A stretch of 15,474 bases of DNA from the NCBI GenBank assembly GCA_028825055.1, contig JAPKAW010000024.1, positions 1-15,474 on the forward strand, given 5' to 3'. Made by a program: the position numbers and the translations under genes. Source of the stretch: Flavobacteriales bacterium (GTDB taxonomy: Bacteria > Bacteroidota > Bacteroidia > Flavobacteriales_D > Sanyastnellaceae). Below are positions 7,871 through 14,117 of this stretch, piece after piece (position 1 is the first letter of the stretch; every line of letters starts with the position of its first letter). The notes below the pieces were generated by a model. The model searched no databases and was not told the DNA's origin. It saw only the letters and a program-made list of their open reading frames with translations.

Positions 7871-9805
7871 ATGACATTTCCGTTGCGGATTATTCTGTTG
7901 CTTACCCTCGGTGCAGCAATGACCTTGCACCCTATTGGGGTTGAGGCCAGCGGTTCATTGCATCGTATGACTTTGGTAGATGGCTGCACGGATGAAGTCG
8001 CTTGCAACTTCGACCCGGCTGCTGTAACGGATGATGGTTCCTGTGACTACCTCTCGTGTCTCATTGGCTGCACAGATTCCATGGCTTGCAATTTCAATGC
8101 CGCGGCAGTCTACCCAAATAACGGAACCTGCGAATATCAATCCTGCTCTGGATGTCTGGATGTATCCGCCTGTAATTTTAACGACACTGCGACCATTACG
8201 AATGACAGTGCGTGTGATTACACGTGCTTCGGATGTTCAGATTTCACCGCGTGTAATTTTGACTCCAACACGACATCCCCAAACCTCGAAGCGTGCTTCT
8301 ATGCAATCCCCGATTTCGATTGCGAAGGAAACCCCACTGGCTGCGGTGGATGTGAGCCCATTTTTATCGCTGATTTCACGGATGAAACCGTAGAGTGCAG
8401 CGAGCAATTGCCGTTAAGCAGTTTGGAAACAGTTGTGGCCGTTGGAAGCTGCACTGGGGATACGTTGCCTCATGCAATGTTCGCTGCAGATATGCGAGAT
8501 AACATCGTCATCAATGCCGGATTTACTGGCGTTGGAACCGGAACTGATGGAGCCATTCGCATCCTTGGTTTGACTTCCTTGGGGTTATCTGAGAGCGATT
8601 ACTTCATTGAGACTGTCCCGCTAATCCTCACACGTTTCTCGAACGGCGTCGCCACGCTTACAGGTGAAGTTACCAACTCTGTAAACCCGAATTTAACGTG
8701 GTCTGTGCACCTGACTTTTGAAGATGCCCAAACCGCAAGTGCCTGGTTGGATACCGATCCATCCCATGGATTGGTTGCCGCGAATGGATGTACCATGGAT
8801 GCGAACAATGTGCTGGTGTATCGACTGAAAGCCGACCAAAGTTTTTTGATCGGCAAGGACAGCTACCTCAATTCTTATTTACAGTTGAGTCACATGCCCT
8901 TCAATGAAAATAAACGATTTCAGTTGGGTCAAGGAGCAAATAGCAGCAACTGTTCCTACGGATTTGGCGGTTGGTTTGCGTGGGAAGGACAGGTTTTGGG
9001 CACTCCCGTGATGGGCATGACCGGAGATGTTGTCATCGATCTAAGCTCAGATGGAATCAATGTGGTCCCATGCGGATCAGAATCGACTGCACACTTCTAT
9101 TCCGCGCTCAATACCGATTGTGGACAATTGACCGAAGCCGCTCAGGTTTTCAATCGACTGGACACAGCGGCACCTGTATGGACTGGAGACTGTGCCGTTG
9201 AAATCACGCTTTGTGCGGATGAAGGTGATATTTCTCCATCCATCCCATTGCCGTGTGCCATGGGGTTCGAAGACGCCTGCAATGACCCGCTTTTGTTTTC
9301 CTTCACAGAGACGTTATTGATCGGAGATACTTTGGATGGAGGGGGATTTGTCCTTGGAAGGACGTATTCCGCAGAAGACTGCTCTGGCAACATCGGTGTC
9401 TTTATGCAGACCATCACATTCACTGGCGAAACGTGTCCAGAGCAGATAAACCTTGCGGCTCAAGAAACCCGTGGTTTTGTCAATCACGATGCACTCAGTT
9501 CAAATTCATCCTTCATGGGCGACGGGATAGACAAGAGCTCGTCTTCGCGTGCTCCGTTCGTTCATCCGAACCCCTCAAAAGGATCTGCGTGGTTGACCTG
9601 GATAAGTCAACGCACGGGTAAAACGACCCTTGAAGTTTTTCATGCGAATGGATCAATGGCCTTAAGCCCCATCGTGCTAGAGGTTAATTCCAATGAATAC
9701 CAGCGCATTCAGCTGGTTGAAACCACGCTGCCTACGGGCATGTATTTCGTTCGTATCCTATCAAGCGGCGGCAAACAAGTCGTTCCCTGGATGGTGATTG
9801 ACTGA
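7871..9805 (+). CDS. Secreted T9SS substrate with GCTD repeats and HYR-like domain
   Basis: The frame opens at 7778, but the ATG at 7871 starts a clean signal peptide (MTFPLRIILLLTLGAAMTL...), giving 644 residues. Four Cys-rich repeats of the form GC-x-D-x-x-ACNF-x(n)-C-x-Y start at residues 38, 66, 94 and 121. A core of about 270 residues follows with the motifs LSHMPFNENKRFQLGQGAN (His341) and YGFGGWFAWEG (363-373). I have seen similar unassigned ectodomains in this phylum but cannot name a family. Residues about 431-522 (DTAAPVWTG... through YSAEDCSGN) resemble HYR/Ig-like modules. The last ~82 residues (FVHPNPSKG... LPTGMYFVRI...) are a type A T9SS sorting domain, so the protein should cross the outer membrane and be released or surface-attached. 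No catalytic motif is apparent. A role in adhesion or as a structural surface protein is inference. Confidence 0.87.
   Translation: MTFPLRIILLLTLGAAMTLHPIGVEASGSLHRMTLVDGCTDEVACNFDPAAVTDDGSCDYLSCLIGCTDSMACNFNAAAVYPNNGTCEYQSCSGCLDVSACNFNDTATITNDSACDYTCFGCSDFTACNFDSNTTSPNLEACFYAIPDFDCEGNPTGCGGCEPIFIADFTDETVECSEQLPLSSLETVVAVGSCTGDTLPHAMFAADMRDNIVINAGFTGVGTGTDGAIRILGLTSLGLSESDYFIETVPLILTRFSNGVATLTGEVTNSVNPNLTWSVHLTFEDAQTASAWLDTDPSHGLVAANGCTMDANNVLVYRLKADQSFLIGKDSYLNSYLQLSHMPFNENKRFQLGQGANSSNCSYGFGGWFAWEGQVLGTPVMGMTGDVVIDLSSDGINVVPCGSESTAHFYSALNTDCGQLTEAAQVFNRLDTAAPVWTGDCAVEITLCADEGDISPSIPLPCAMGFEDACNDPLLFSFTETLLIGDTLDGGGFVLGRTYSAEDCSGNIGVFMQTITFTGETCPEQINLAAQETRGFVNHDALSSNSSFMGDGIDKSSSSRAPFVHPNPSKGSAWLTWISQRTGKTTLEVFHANGSMALSPIVLEVNSNEYQRIQLVETTLPTGMYFVRILSSGGKQVVPWMVID
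7982..8302 (+). repeat. Four GCTD-type Cys repeats (coding)
   Basis: Within the T9SS substrate, four repeat units begin at 7982, 8066, 8150 and 8231, a period of 81-84 bases (27-28 residues). Shared positions are GC, Asp, ACNF, a variable Thr/Asn/Asp-rich loop, then C-x-Y. The DNA is diverged between copies, so the repeats are old rather than a recent expansion. Confidence 0.85.
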
Positions 9806-9807
9806 AG

Positions 9808-9819
9808 GCGCTGCAGCGC
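9808..9819. other. 12-base perfect palindrome GCGCTGCAGCGC
   Basis: A perfect palindrome begins three bases after the stop codon of the T9SS substrate gene. As RNA it could form only a 4-bp stem with a 4-base loop and has no T-run after it, so it is not a convincing terminator. It may be a protein-binding site or chance. Confidence 0.2.
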
Positions 9820-9888
9820 TCGCGTGACCCAGTCATGCCCTTATCGCTAGCGGTTTTCATACCTTGTCAATTAGTAAACTCCTTTGGC

Positions 9889-11112
9889 ATGACCCACACA
9901 CACGTACCCGCTTCAACCTGTTTTCGCGTTTCGTTTCGTGTCCTAACCTCTCTGCTCATGTGCTCCATTGCATGGGCTGGAATGGCACAAGACTCCAGTT
10001 ATGATGGTCTTCCTTACAACCCTGATAGCAACAATGATGCGTTAATTGACGTTAGTGACCTCCTTGTTTTCTTGCCCTATTACGGGGAGTCATTCATCCC
10101 TGACGGCATCATCCCTGTTGCATTCGGAGGAACCGGTTCGGCCCATGCCGAGGGTGCCCGTGATTCCCTGGGCCTCTCATCTATAAAAGATTCCATTTGG
10201 GGTTCTTCTTCCTATACCTGGTCCAACGGATCTATGCGGGTAATGCAACGATTTGCTCAAGGCTATAACATCACTGCTACAGGAACATACGCGCATGCTT
10301 CAGGCACCAACACGAGTGCCACAGGGGCATATTCCAATGCTCAAAATCGCCAAACGATTGCCAGCGCGACCTGCTCCAGCGCAGAGGGAGAAGGGACAAC
10401 CGCTAGTGGCACCGCTTCCCATTCGGAAGGAATGCTCTCACAAGCAAGCGCTTTAGCTGCACACGCGGAGGGATACAATACCGACGCTACATCGAATTAC
10501 AGCCACTCTGAAGGTTATGCTACCCTTGCTGGAAGCACCGCCGCGCATGCGGAGGGGTTTCAAACCAGTGCTCTAGGATTGTACAGCCATACCGAAGGCC
10601 GTGAAACTGAAGCCGCTGGCACCGCAGCGCATTGCGAAGGACAGTATACCATCGCTTCAGGTGAATTGTCCCATGCGGAGGGATTCGAGTCCATCGCAGA
10701 TGGGTATGCGAGTCATGCGGGCGGATATGGTTCAACGGCTACAGGCTTATATAGCCGAGCAACTGGTCGTTCAACCGTCTCAACTGCAACGGCTTCTTCT
10801 GCGTTTGGTAATTCGACCATAGCCGATCAAGAAAATTCCATGGTCCTGGGACAATTCAATTTAAGCGGCGCTACCGACGTCCTTTTCGCCATTGGAAATG
10901 GCTCACAAGACAGCGCACGTTCCAATGCCATGGACATTCAGTCAAACGGAACCATGCGTCTTCAAGGCAATGCTGAGGTTGTCGGGGAGGTGTTCGTCGG
11001 AGATGTTGCCGTTCGTGCTACTCTCGATTCATTGACGAGCTCAATCTCATCTATGCAACTGACAATTATATCTTTACAATCTCAAATTGAGGCCTTAACC
11101 GGCGGTGAATAA
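9889..11112 (+). CDS. Exported fibre-like protein with 14-residue SHAEG repeats
   Basis: The frame opens at an ATG at 9835 (425 residues). I prefer the ATG at 9889 (407 residues), which places a signal peptide (hydrophobic VLTSLLMCSIAWAGMAQ) nearer the N-terminus. In numbering from 9835: a single dockerin/EF-hand-like loop DSNNDALIDVSDLL (64-77, acidic or Asn ligands at 64, 66, 68, 72, 75); a linker with FGGTG and ARDSLGL, as in phage tail proteins; thirteen consecutive 14-residue repeats (149-330) of consensus SGxxSHAEGxxTxA; a junction with VLGQFN and IGNGSQDSARSNAMDI, resembling the segment that follows SHAEG repeats in prophage tail proteins; and a short C-terminal coiled coil. The repeats resemble the YadA-head beta-roll, implying a trimeric fibre. 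There is no YadA barrel anchor, T9SS sorting domain or S74 peptidase. Function is unknown; adhesion is inference. Confidence 0.8.
   Translation: MTHTHVPASTCFRVSFRVLTSLLMCSIAWAGMAQDSSYDGLPYNPDSNNDALIDVSDLLVFLPYYGESFIPDGIIPVAFGGTGSAHAEGARDSLGLSSIKDSIWGSSSYTWSNGSMRVMQRFAQGYNITATGTYAHASGTNTSATGAYSNAQNRQTIASATCSSAEGEGTTASGTASHSEGMLSQASALAAHAEGYNTDATSNYSHSEGYATLAGSTAAHAEGFQTSALGLYSHTEGRETEAAGTAAHCEGQYTIASGELSHAEGFESIADGYASHAGGYGSTATGLYSRATGRSTVSTATASSAFGNSTIADQENSMVLGQFNLSGATDVLFAIGNGSQDSARSNAMDIQSNGTMRLQGNAEVVGEVFVGDVAVRATLDSLTSSISSMQLTIISLQSQIEALTGGE
10279..10824 (+). repeat. Thirteen tandem 42-base units encoding SHAEG repeats
   Basis: Every unit is exactly 14 codons with no insertion or deletion across 546 bases. 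Conserved positions are Ser/Thr-Gly at the start, Ser/Ala-His-Ala/Ser-Glu-Gly in the middle and Thr-x-Ala at the end. The central units (4-10) match SHAEG best and both ends decay. A partial unit precedes (RFAQGYNITA) and another follows (ENSMVLGQFN). Nucleotide identity is patchy, with recurrent CATGCGGAGGG-like cores. Confidence 0.9.
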
Positions 11113-11142
11113 GCTCGTAAGAATGAAAAACAACGCATAAAA

Positions 11143-11171
11143 AAAATCCCCAACCAAAGGCTGAGGATTTT
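11143..11171. terminator. Bidirectional intrinsic terminator
   Basis: AAAATCCCCAACC (11143-11155) pairs with GGCTGAGGATTTT (11159-11171) around an AAA loop: 13 positions with two mismatches. On the minus strand the hairpin follows the tRNA-Gln 3' end by seven bases and runs into eight consecutive T, so it chiefly terminates the tRNA. On the plus strand it would also end the SHAEG gene transcript, 30 bases after its stop codon. Confidence 0.85.
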
Positions 11172-11178
11172 CTCTACG

Positions 11179-11249
11179 TTCCCCGACCAGGACTCGAACC
11201 TGGAATAACGGCACCAAAAACCGGTGTGTTACCATTACACCATCGGGGA
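11179..11249 (-). tRNA. tRNA-Gln (anticodon UUG)
   Basis: The minus strand folds into a full cloverleaf. The acceptor TCCCCGA/TCGGGGA has seven pairs, including the U1-A72 pair typical of tRNA-Gln. The D-arm GTGT/ACAC encloses AATGGTA, the anticodon loop is TTTTGGT with anticodon TTG, and the T-arm CCAGG/CCTGG encloses TTCGAGT. In the anticodon stem (CCGGT/GCCGT) position 27-43 is a C-T mismatch and 31-39 a T-G wobble, so only four of five positions pair. Discriminator base is A and the 3' CCA is not encoded. A consensus -7 box lies about 37 bases upstream and a terminator hairpin follows immediately, so it is probably a single-gene transcript. Confidence 0.97.
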
Positions 11250-11285
11250 ATGTACCTAGCACCTAAATGAGGCTTTAAGCGACGG

Positions 11286-11293
11286 CAAAGATA
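11286..11293 (-). promoter_or_regulatory. Putative -7 box for tRNA-Gln
   Basis: The minus strand reads TATCTTTG, a perfect TAnnTTTG match. It predicts a start about 30 bases before the mature tRNA 5' end. A TTTG lies 25 bases further upstream, slightly beyond the usual -33 spacing. Confidence 0.5.
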
Positions 11294-11347
11294 AAAAGGT
11301 TTCCCTTAAGAAAAAGCCAAACGTCACACTTCCTTTATCTTGGTGGC

Positions 11348-12799
11348 ATGCTGGAATTATTGAACTTGATTGGATCGGAATTAAAACCCGCGGATGACAG
11401 GGAGTGGCTTGACCAAATCGAACCTGCTACGGGGAAAATTACAGGACGATTGCCACGGTCAAAGGCCTCCGATGTTGACCAGGCGTATGCTGCTGCTGCC
11501 CAGGCCTTTCCAGCTTGGAGCACCACCCCTGTAGAACGCCGTGCAGCCTGTTTGAGGAAGTTGGCGCAGCTCGTTGCGCACAATAGCACACAACTTGCAG
11601 AAGCCGAATCTCGCGACAATGGAAAGCCCATTTCGTTGGCTCAAAGCGTAGATATCCCCAGAGCAGAGCAAAATCTCGCTTTTTTTGCAAGCGCCATCGA
11701 GCAGTTTTCGTCGGAAGCACACATTCCAGCAGGACCCTCCCACATTAACTACACACATCGAAAACCAATCGGAGTCGTGGGGTGTATTTCACCTTGGAAC
11801 CTTCCACTCTATCTCTTTACTTGGAAAATCGCACCGGCACTCGCCGCCGGCAATTGCGTCATTGCCAAACCTTCAGAGGTTACGCCCGTGACAGCATGGA
11901 TGCTTTCGCAATGGGTGCTTGAAGCCGGATTCCCTCCTGGCGTGCTAAACATTGTGCACGGATTAGGCCCAGAAGTAGGCCAAGCAATTGTTGCGCATCC
12001 TTCTATCAAAGCCATCTCGTTCACGGGAGGAACAGTCACCGGAGCTAACATTGCCCGCACTGCAGGTCCCATGTTCAAAAAAATGAGTCTCGAGCTTGGG
12101 GGCAAAAATCCGGCGATCATATTCGCCGATTGCGATTTCGAAAAAGCCTTACAAACGACCATTCGTTCTTCGTTTGCGAACCAAGGACAAATTTGCCTTT
12201 GCTCATCGCGAATCCTCATTGAAGATTCCATCTATGACCGCTTTCGAGATGCTCTAATTGAAAAAGTGCGACGCATGCAACCTGATGACCCCATGCATCC
12301 GGAAACCAAAATGGGCGCTGTGGTTTCACTTTCCCATCGAGATAAAATTATGGGGCACATCCACTCCGCGCAAGCCGAAGGAGCGACAATGCTCTGCGGC
12401 GGTGAAATCGCCGATGCACCCAACGCGCGATGTGAAGGGGGGTATTTCGTTCAGCCAACCGTCTTTGAAAATGCTGGTCCCAACAGTACTATTAACCAGG
12501 AAGAAGTTTTCGGACCGGTCATCACCTTACAACGATTCCATTCAGAGAACGAAGCCCTGGAATTGGCCAATTGTAGCCCATATGGACTGGCCTGTACAAT
12601 TTGGACTCAAAACATGAGCAAGGGACACCGCGTAGCAGCCGGAGTTGATAGCGGCATTGCTTGGATCAACTGTTGGTTGTTACGGGACTTGAGAACTCCC
12701 TTTGGTGGAGTTAAAGATTCAGGAGTAGGTAGAGAAGGAGGGTGGAGCGCTTTGCAGTTCTTTACTGAACCTCAAAACGTATGCATATCGCTCACCTGA
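11348..12799 (+). CDS. NAD(P)-dependent aldehyde dehydrogenase, ALDH8A1 / aminomuconate semialdehyde type
   Basis: The 483-residue cytoplasmic oxidoreductase of the aldehyde dehydrogenase superfamily converts an aldehyde to a carboxylate using NAD(P)+. Catalytic elements are complete: SPWNLP with Asn151, SLELGGKNP with the general base Glu249, NQGQIC with nucleophile Cys283, and EEVFGPV downstream. Cofactor-binding IAKPSEVTP and SFTGGTVTG are present. The C-terminal segment WLLRDLRTPFGGVKDSGVGREGG...FFTEPQNVCI, with RDLRTPFGG, is what I associate with the ALDH8A1 / 2-aminomuconate (2-hydroxymuconate) semialdehyde dehydrogenase branch, which acts in tryptophan-kynurenine or catechol meta-cleavage degradation. 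No other gene of those pathways is in the window, so the substrate is an inference. A hairpin terminator follows the stop, and the gene appears to be transcribed alone. Confidence 0.92.
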   Translation: MLELLNLIGSELKPADDREWLDQIEPATGKITGRLPRSKASDVDQAYAAAAQAFPAWSTTPVERRAACLRKLAQLVAHNSTQLAEAESRDNGKPISLAQSVDIPRAEQNLAFFASAIEQFSSEAHIPAGPSHINYTHRKPIGVVGCISPWNLPLYLFTWKIAPALAAGNCVIAKPSEVTPVTAWMLSQWVLEAGFPPGVLNIVHGLGPEVGQAIVAHPSIKAISFTGGTVTGANIARTAGPMFKKMSLELGGKNPAIIFADCDFEKALQTTIRSSFANQGQICLCSSRILIEDSIYDRFRDALIEKVRRMQPDDPMHPETKMGAVVSLSHRDKIMGHIHSAQAEGATMLCGGEIADAPNARCEGGYFVQPTVFENAGPNSTINQEEVFGPVITLQRFHSENEALELANCSPYGLACTIWTQNMSKGHRVAAGVDSGIAWINCWLLRDLRTPFGGVKDSGVGREGGWSALQFFTEPQNVCISLT

Positions 12800-12817
12800 C
12801 TCAATCAAAAAAGGTCA

Positions 12818-12840
12818 ACTCCGTATTCGGAGTCATTTTT
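12818..12840 (+). terminator. Probable intrinsic terminator after the aldehyde dehydrogenase gene
   Basis: ACTCCG (12818-12823), loop TATT, CGGAGT (12828-12833), then CA and five T. The 6-bp GC-containing stem with a T-run, 18 bases after the stop codon, fits a short rho-independent terminator. Confidence 0.55.
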
Positions 12841-13028
12841 CACCACATATACTCATCGCCATTGCCCTTGGACTTTTGGCCGTTGGTAAAGAACCATCCT
12901 AAGGAATGGTCAATCCACTGTGACAGAGAATTCAATTTGCTTTGAATCATTGTATAAACTTAATGAAAAACTAAGGATAGTTGAAAGAATACCAACAATT
13001 TTCTTTTAATAACATTATTTCATCAGCC

Positions 13029-13053
13029 TTCAGATTATCGACAGACTTCTGAA
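13029..13053. promoter_or_regulatory. Inverted repeat upstream of the OmpA-domain lipoprotein gene
   Basis: TTCAGA (13029-13034) and TCTGAA (13048-13053) form a perfect 6-base inverted repeat with a 13-base spacer, ending 27 bases before the ATG at 13081. It could be an operator or leader hairpin. No TAnnTTTG box was found nearby. Confidence 0.2.
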
Positions 13054-13080
13054 ATTAGACAGTTCTACCAACTTACGATC

Positions 13081-14055
13081 ATGCGACTTTTTTCCGCCAT
13101 ACCCCCAATGCTTCTGCTCTTGACTACATTCTCTGGATGTATTTCAATGAAGCAATTCGATGCCTTACAATCCGACTTCGACTCGCTTGAGCGAAAGAAC
13201 CAGATGCTCACTTTGGCGAGCCAAGATGGCGAAATCGACCGCCGTGAACTCAGTGGACGTGTCAATGTGCTCAATAAAGCACAGCAACAGTTAGCTATGG
13301 ACACCGCTCTCTTAGGGCGTCATATTTCTCGTGTAGAGGCTGACATCGAACGGTTGCGGGAATTAAATGACGTCTTAACATCTGAAAGCTCCTCTAAGAT
13401 GGCAGCCATCAATGAGGAGAATCGAGCGTTGCTCGAGGACCTCAGTCGCGTGCGGCAGGAACTGCAAACCCAAGAAGACGCTTTAAATGATTTGAGTCGC
13501 AGTCTAGAACAACGTCAATCAGAATTGGCAGAACGCTCGCAGCGTGTTCAAGAACTGGAAGGGCTTCTTGCGTCGCGCGATGCAGCAGCGGAAGCGTTGA
13601 GGAGTCAACTCGCCCAGGCCCTATTAGGGTTTGCTGACCGCGGATTGAGCGTAGAGCAACGGAATGGAAAGGTGTATGTCAGTTTAGAAGCTCAACTTCT
13701 ATTCCCCTCAGGAAGCACACGAATCAACCCCGACGGCCAGCAGGCACTGCGTGATCTCGCTGCCGTGATTAGCACTCAGGATCAACTTGAAATCATTGTA
13801 GAAGGCCATACAGACACCGACCCGCTCTCTTCGATCTCTATCCCTAAGAACAACTGGGAGCTAAGTGTCTTACGTTCTACGGCCGTTATCGACATCCTGA
13901 CGTCAGCAGGCGTGAGCCCAAGTGCGCTCGCAGCTTCTGGTCGAAGTGAGTACCATCCTTTAGACGAAACGGATAAGGCGCGAAATCGACGCATTGAAAT
14001 CATCATTGCACCCAATTTGGACCCACTGTTCGATCTCATACGCTTACCGGAATAA
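13081..14055 (+). CDS. OmpA-family peptidoglycan-binding lipoprotein with coiled coil
   Basis: The 324-residue protein has a lipoprotein signal peptide: Arg2, a hydrophobic stretch MLLLLTTF, then lipobox FSGC with Cys20. Residues ~25-180 are a heptad-like, Gln/Glu/Arg/Leu-rich coiled coil. Residues ~190-315 form an OmpA C-terminal domain: LLFPSGSTRINPDGQQAL, VEGHTDTD (Asp245) and NNWELSVLRS (Arg265), ending in KARNRRIEIIIAP. Asp245 and Arg265 correspond to the Asp and Arg that bind diaminopimelate in OmpA-like domains. The segment between them is about five residues longer than in Acinetobacter OmpA. The likely role is tethering the outer membrane to peptidoglycan. No acidic residues follow the lipidated Cys (C-I-S-M-K), so surface export is not expected. 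There is a convergent neighbour 62 bases downstream and no clear terminator between. Confidence 0.93.
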   Translation: MRLFSAIPPMLLLLTTFSGCISMKQFDALQSDFDSLERKNQMLTLASQDGEIDRRELSGRVNVLNKAQQQLAMDTALLGRHISRVEADIERLRELNDVLTSESSSKMAAINEENRALLEDLSRVRQELQTQEDALNDLSRSLEQRQSELAERSQRVQELEGLLASRDAAAEALRSQLAQALLGFADRGLSVEQRNGKVYVSLEAQLLFPSGSTRINPDGQQALRDLAAVISTQDQLEIIVEGHTDTDPLSSISIPKNNWELSVLRSTAVIDILTSAGVSPSALAASGRSEYHPLDETDKARNRRIEIIIAPNLDPLFDLIRLPE

Positions 14056-14117
14056 GTCGTTAAAAAGAGCTCTCAATCTTGCAATGGAGGACCATCGCCA
14101 ACGACGAAGTCAGTCTA

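Noticed and set aside
10279..10824. CRISPR-like or recent satellite repeat
   Set aside because: The 42-base periodicity is in frame and conserved at the protein rather than the DNA level, with no spacer structure.
9889..11112. Trimeric autotransporter adhesin (type V secretion)
   Set aside because: The head-like repeats fit, but there is no YadA C-terminal beta-barrel anchor; the protein ends in a short coiled coil.
12781..12945. 54-residue open frame overlapping the end of the aldehyde dehydrogenase gene
   Set aside because: It starts inside that gene, contains the terminator hairpin within its codons, and has no recognisable motif or good initiation context.
14056..14117. Terminator between the convergent OmpA-domain and Cys-rich lipoprotein genes
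   Set aside because: The only symmetry is AGAGCTCT beside a short A/T run, which cannot form a hairpin with a loop.
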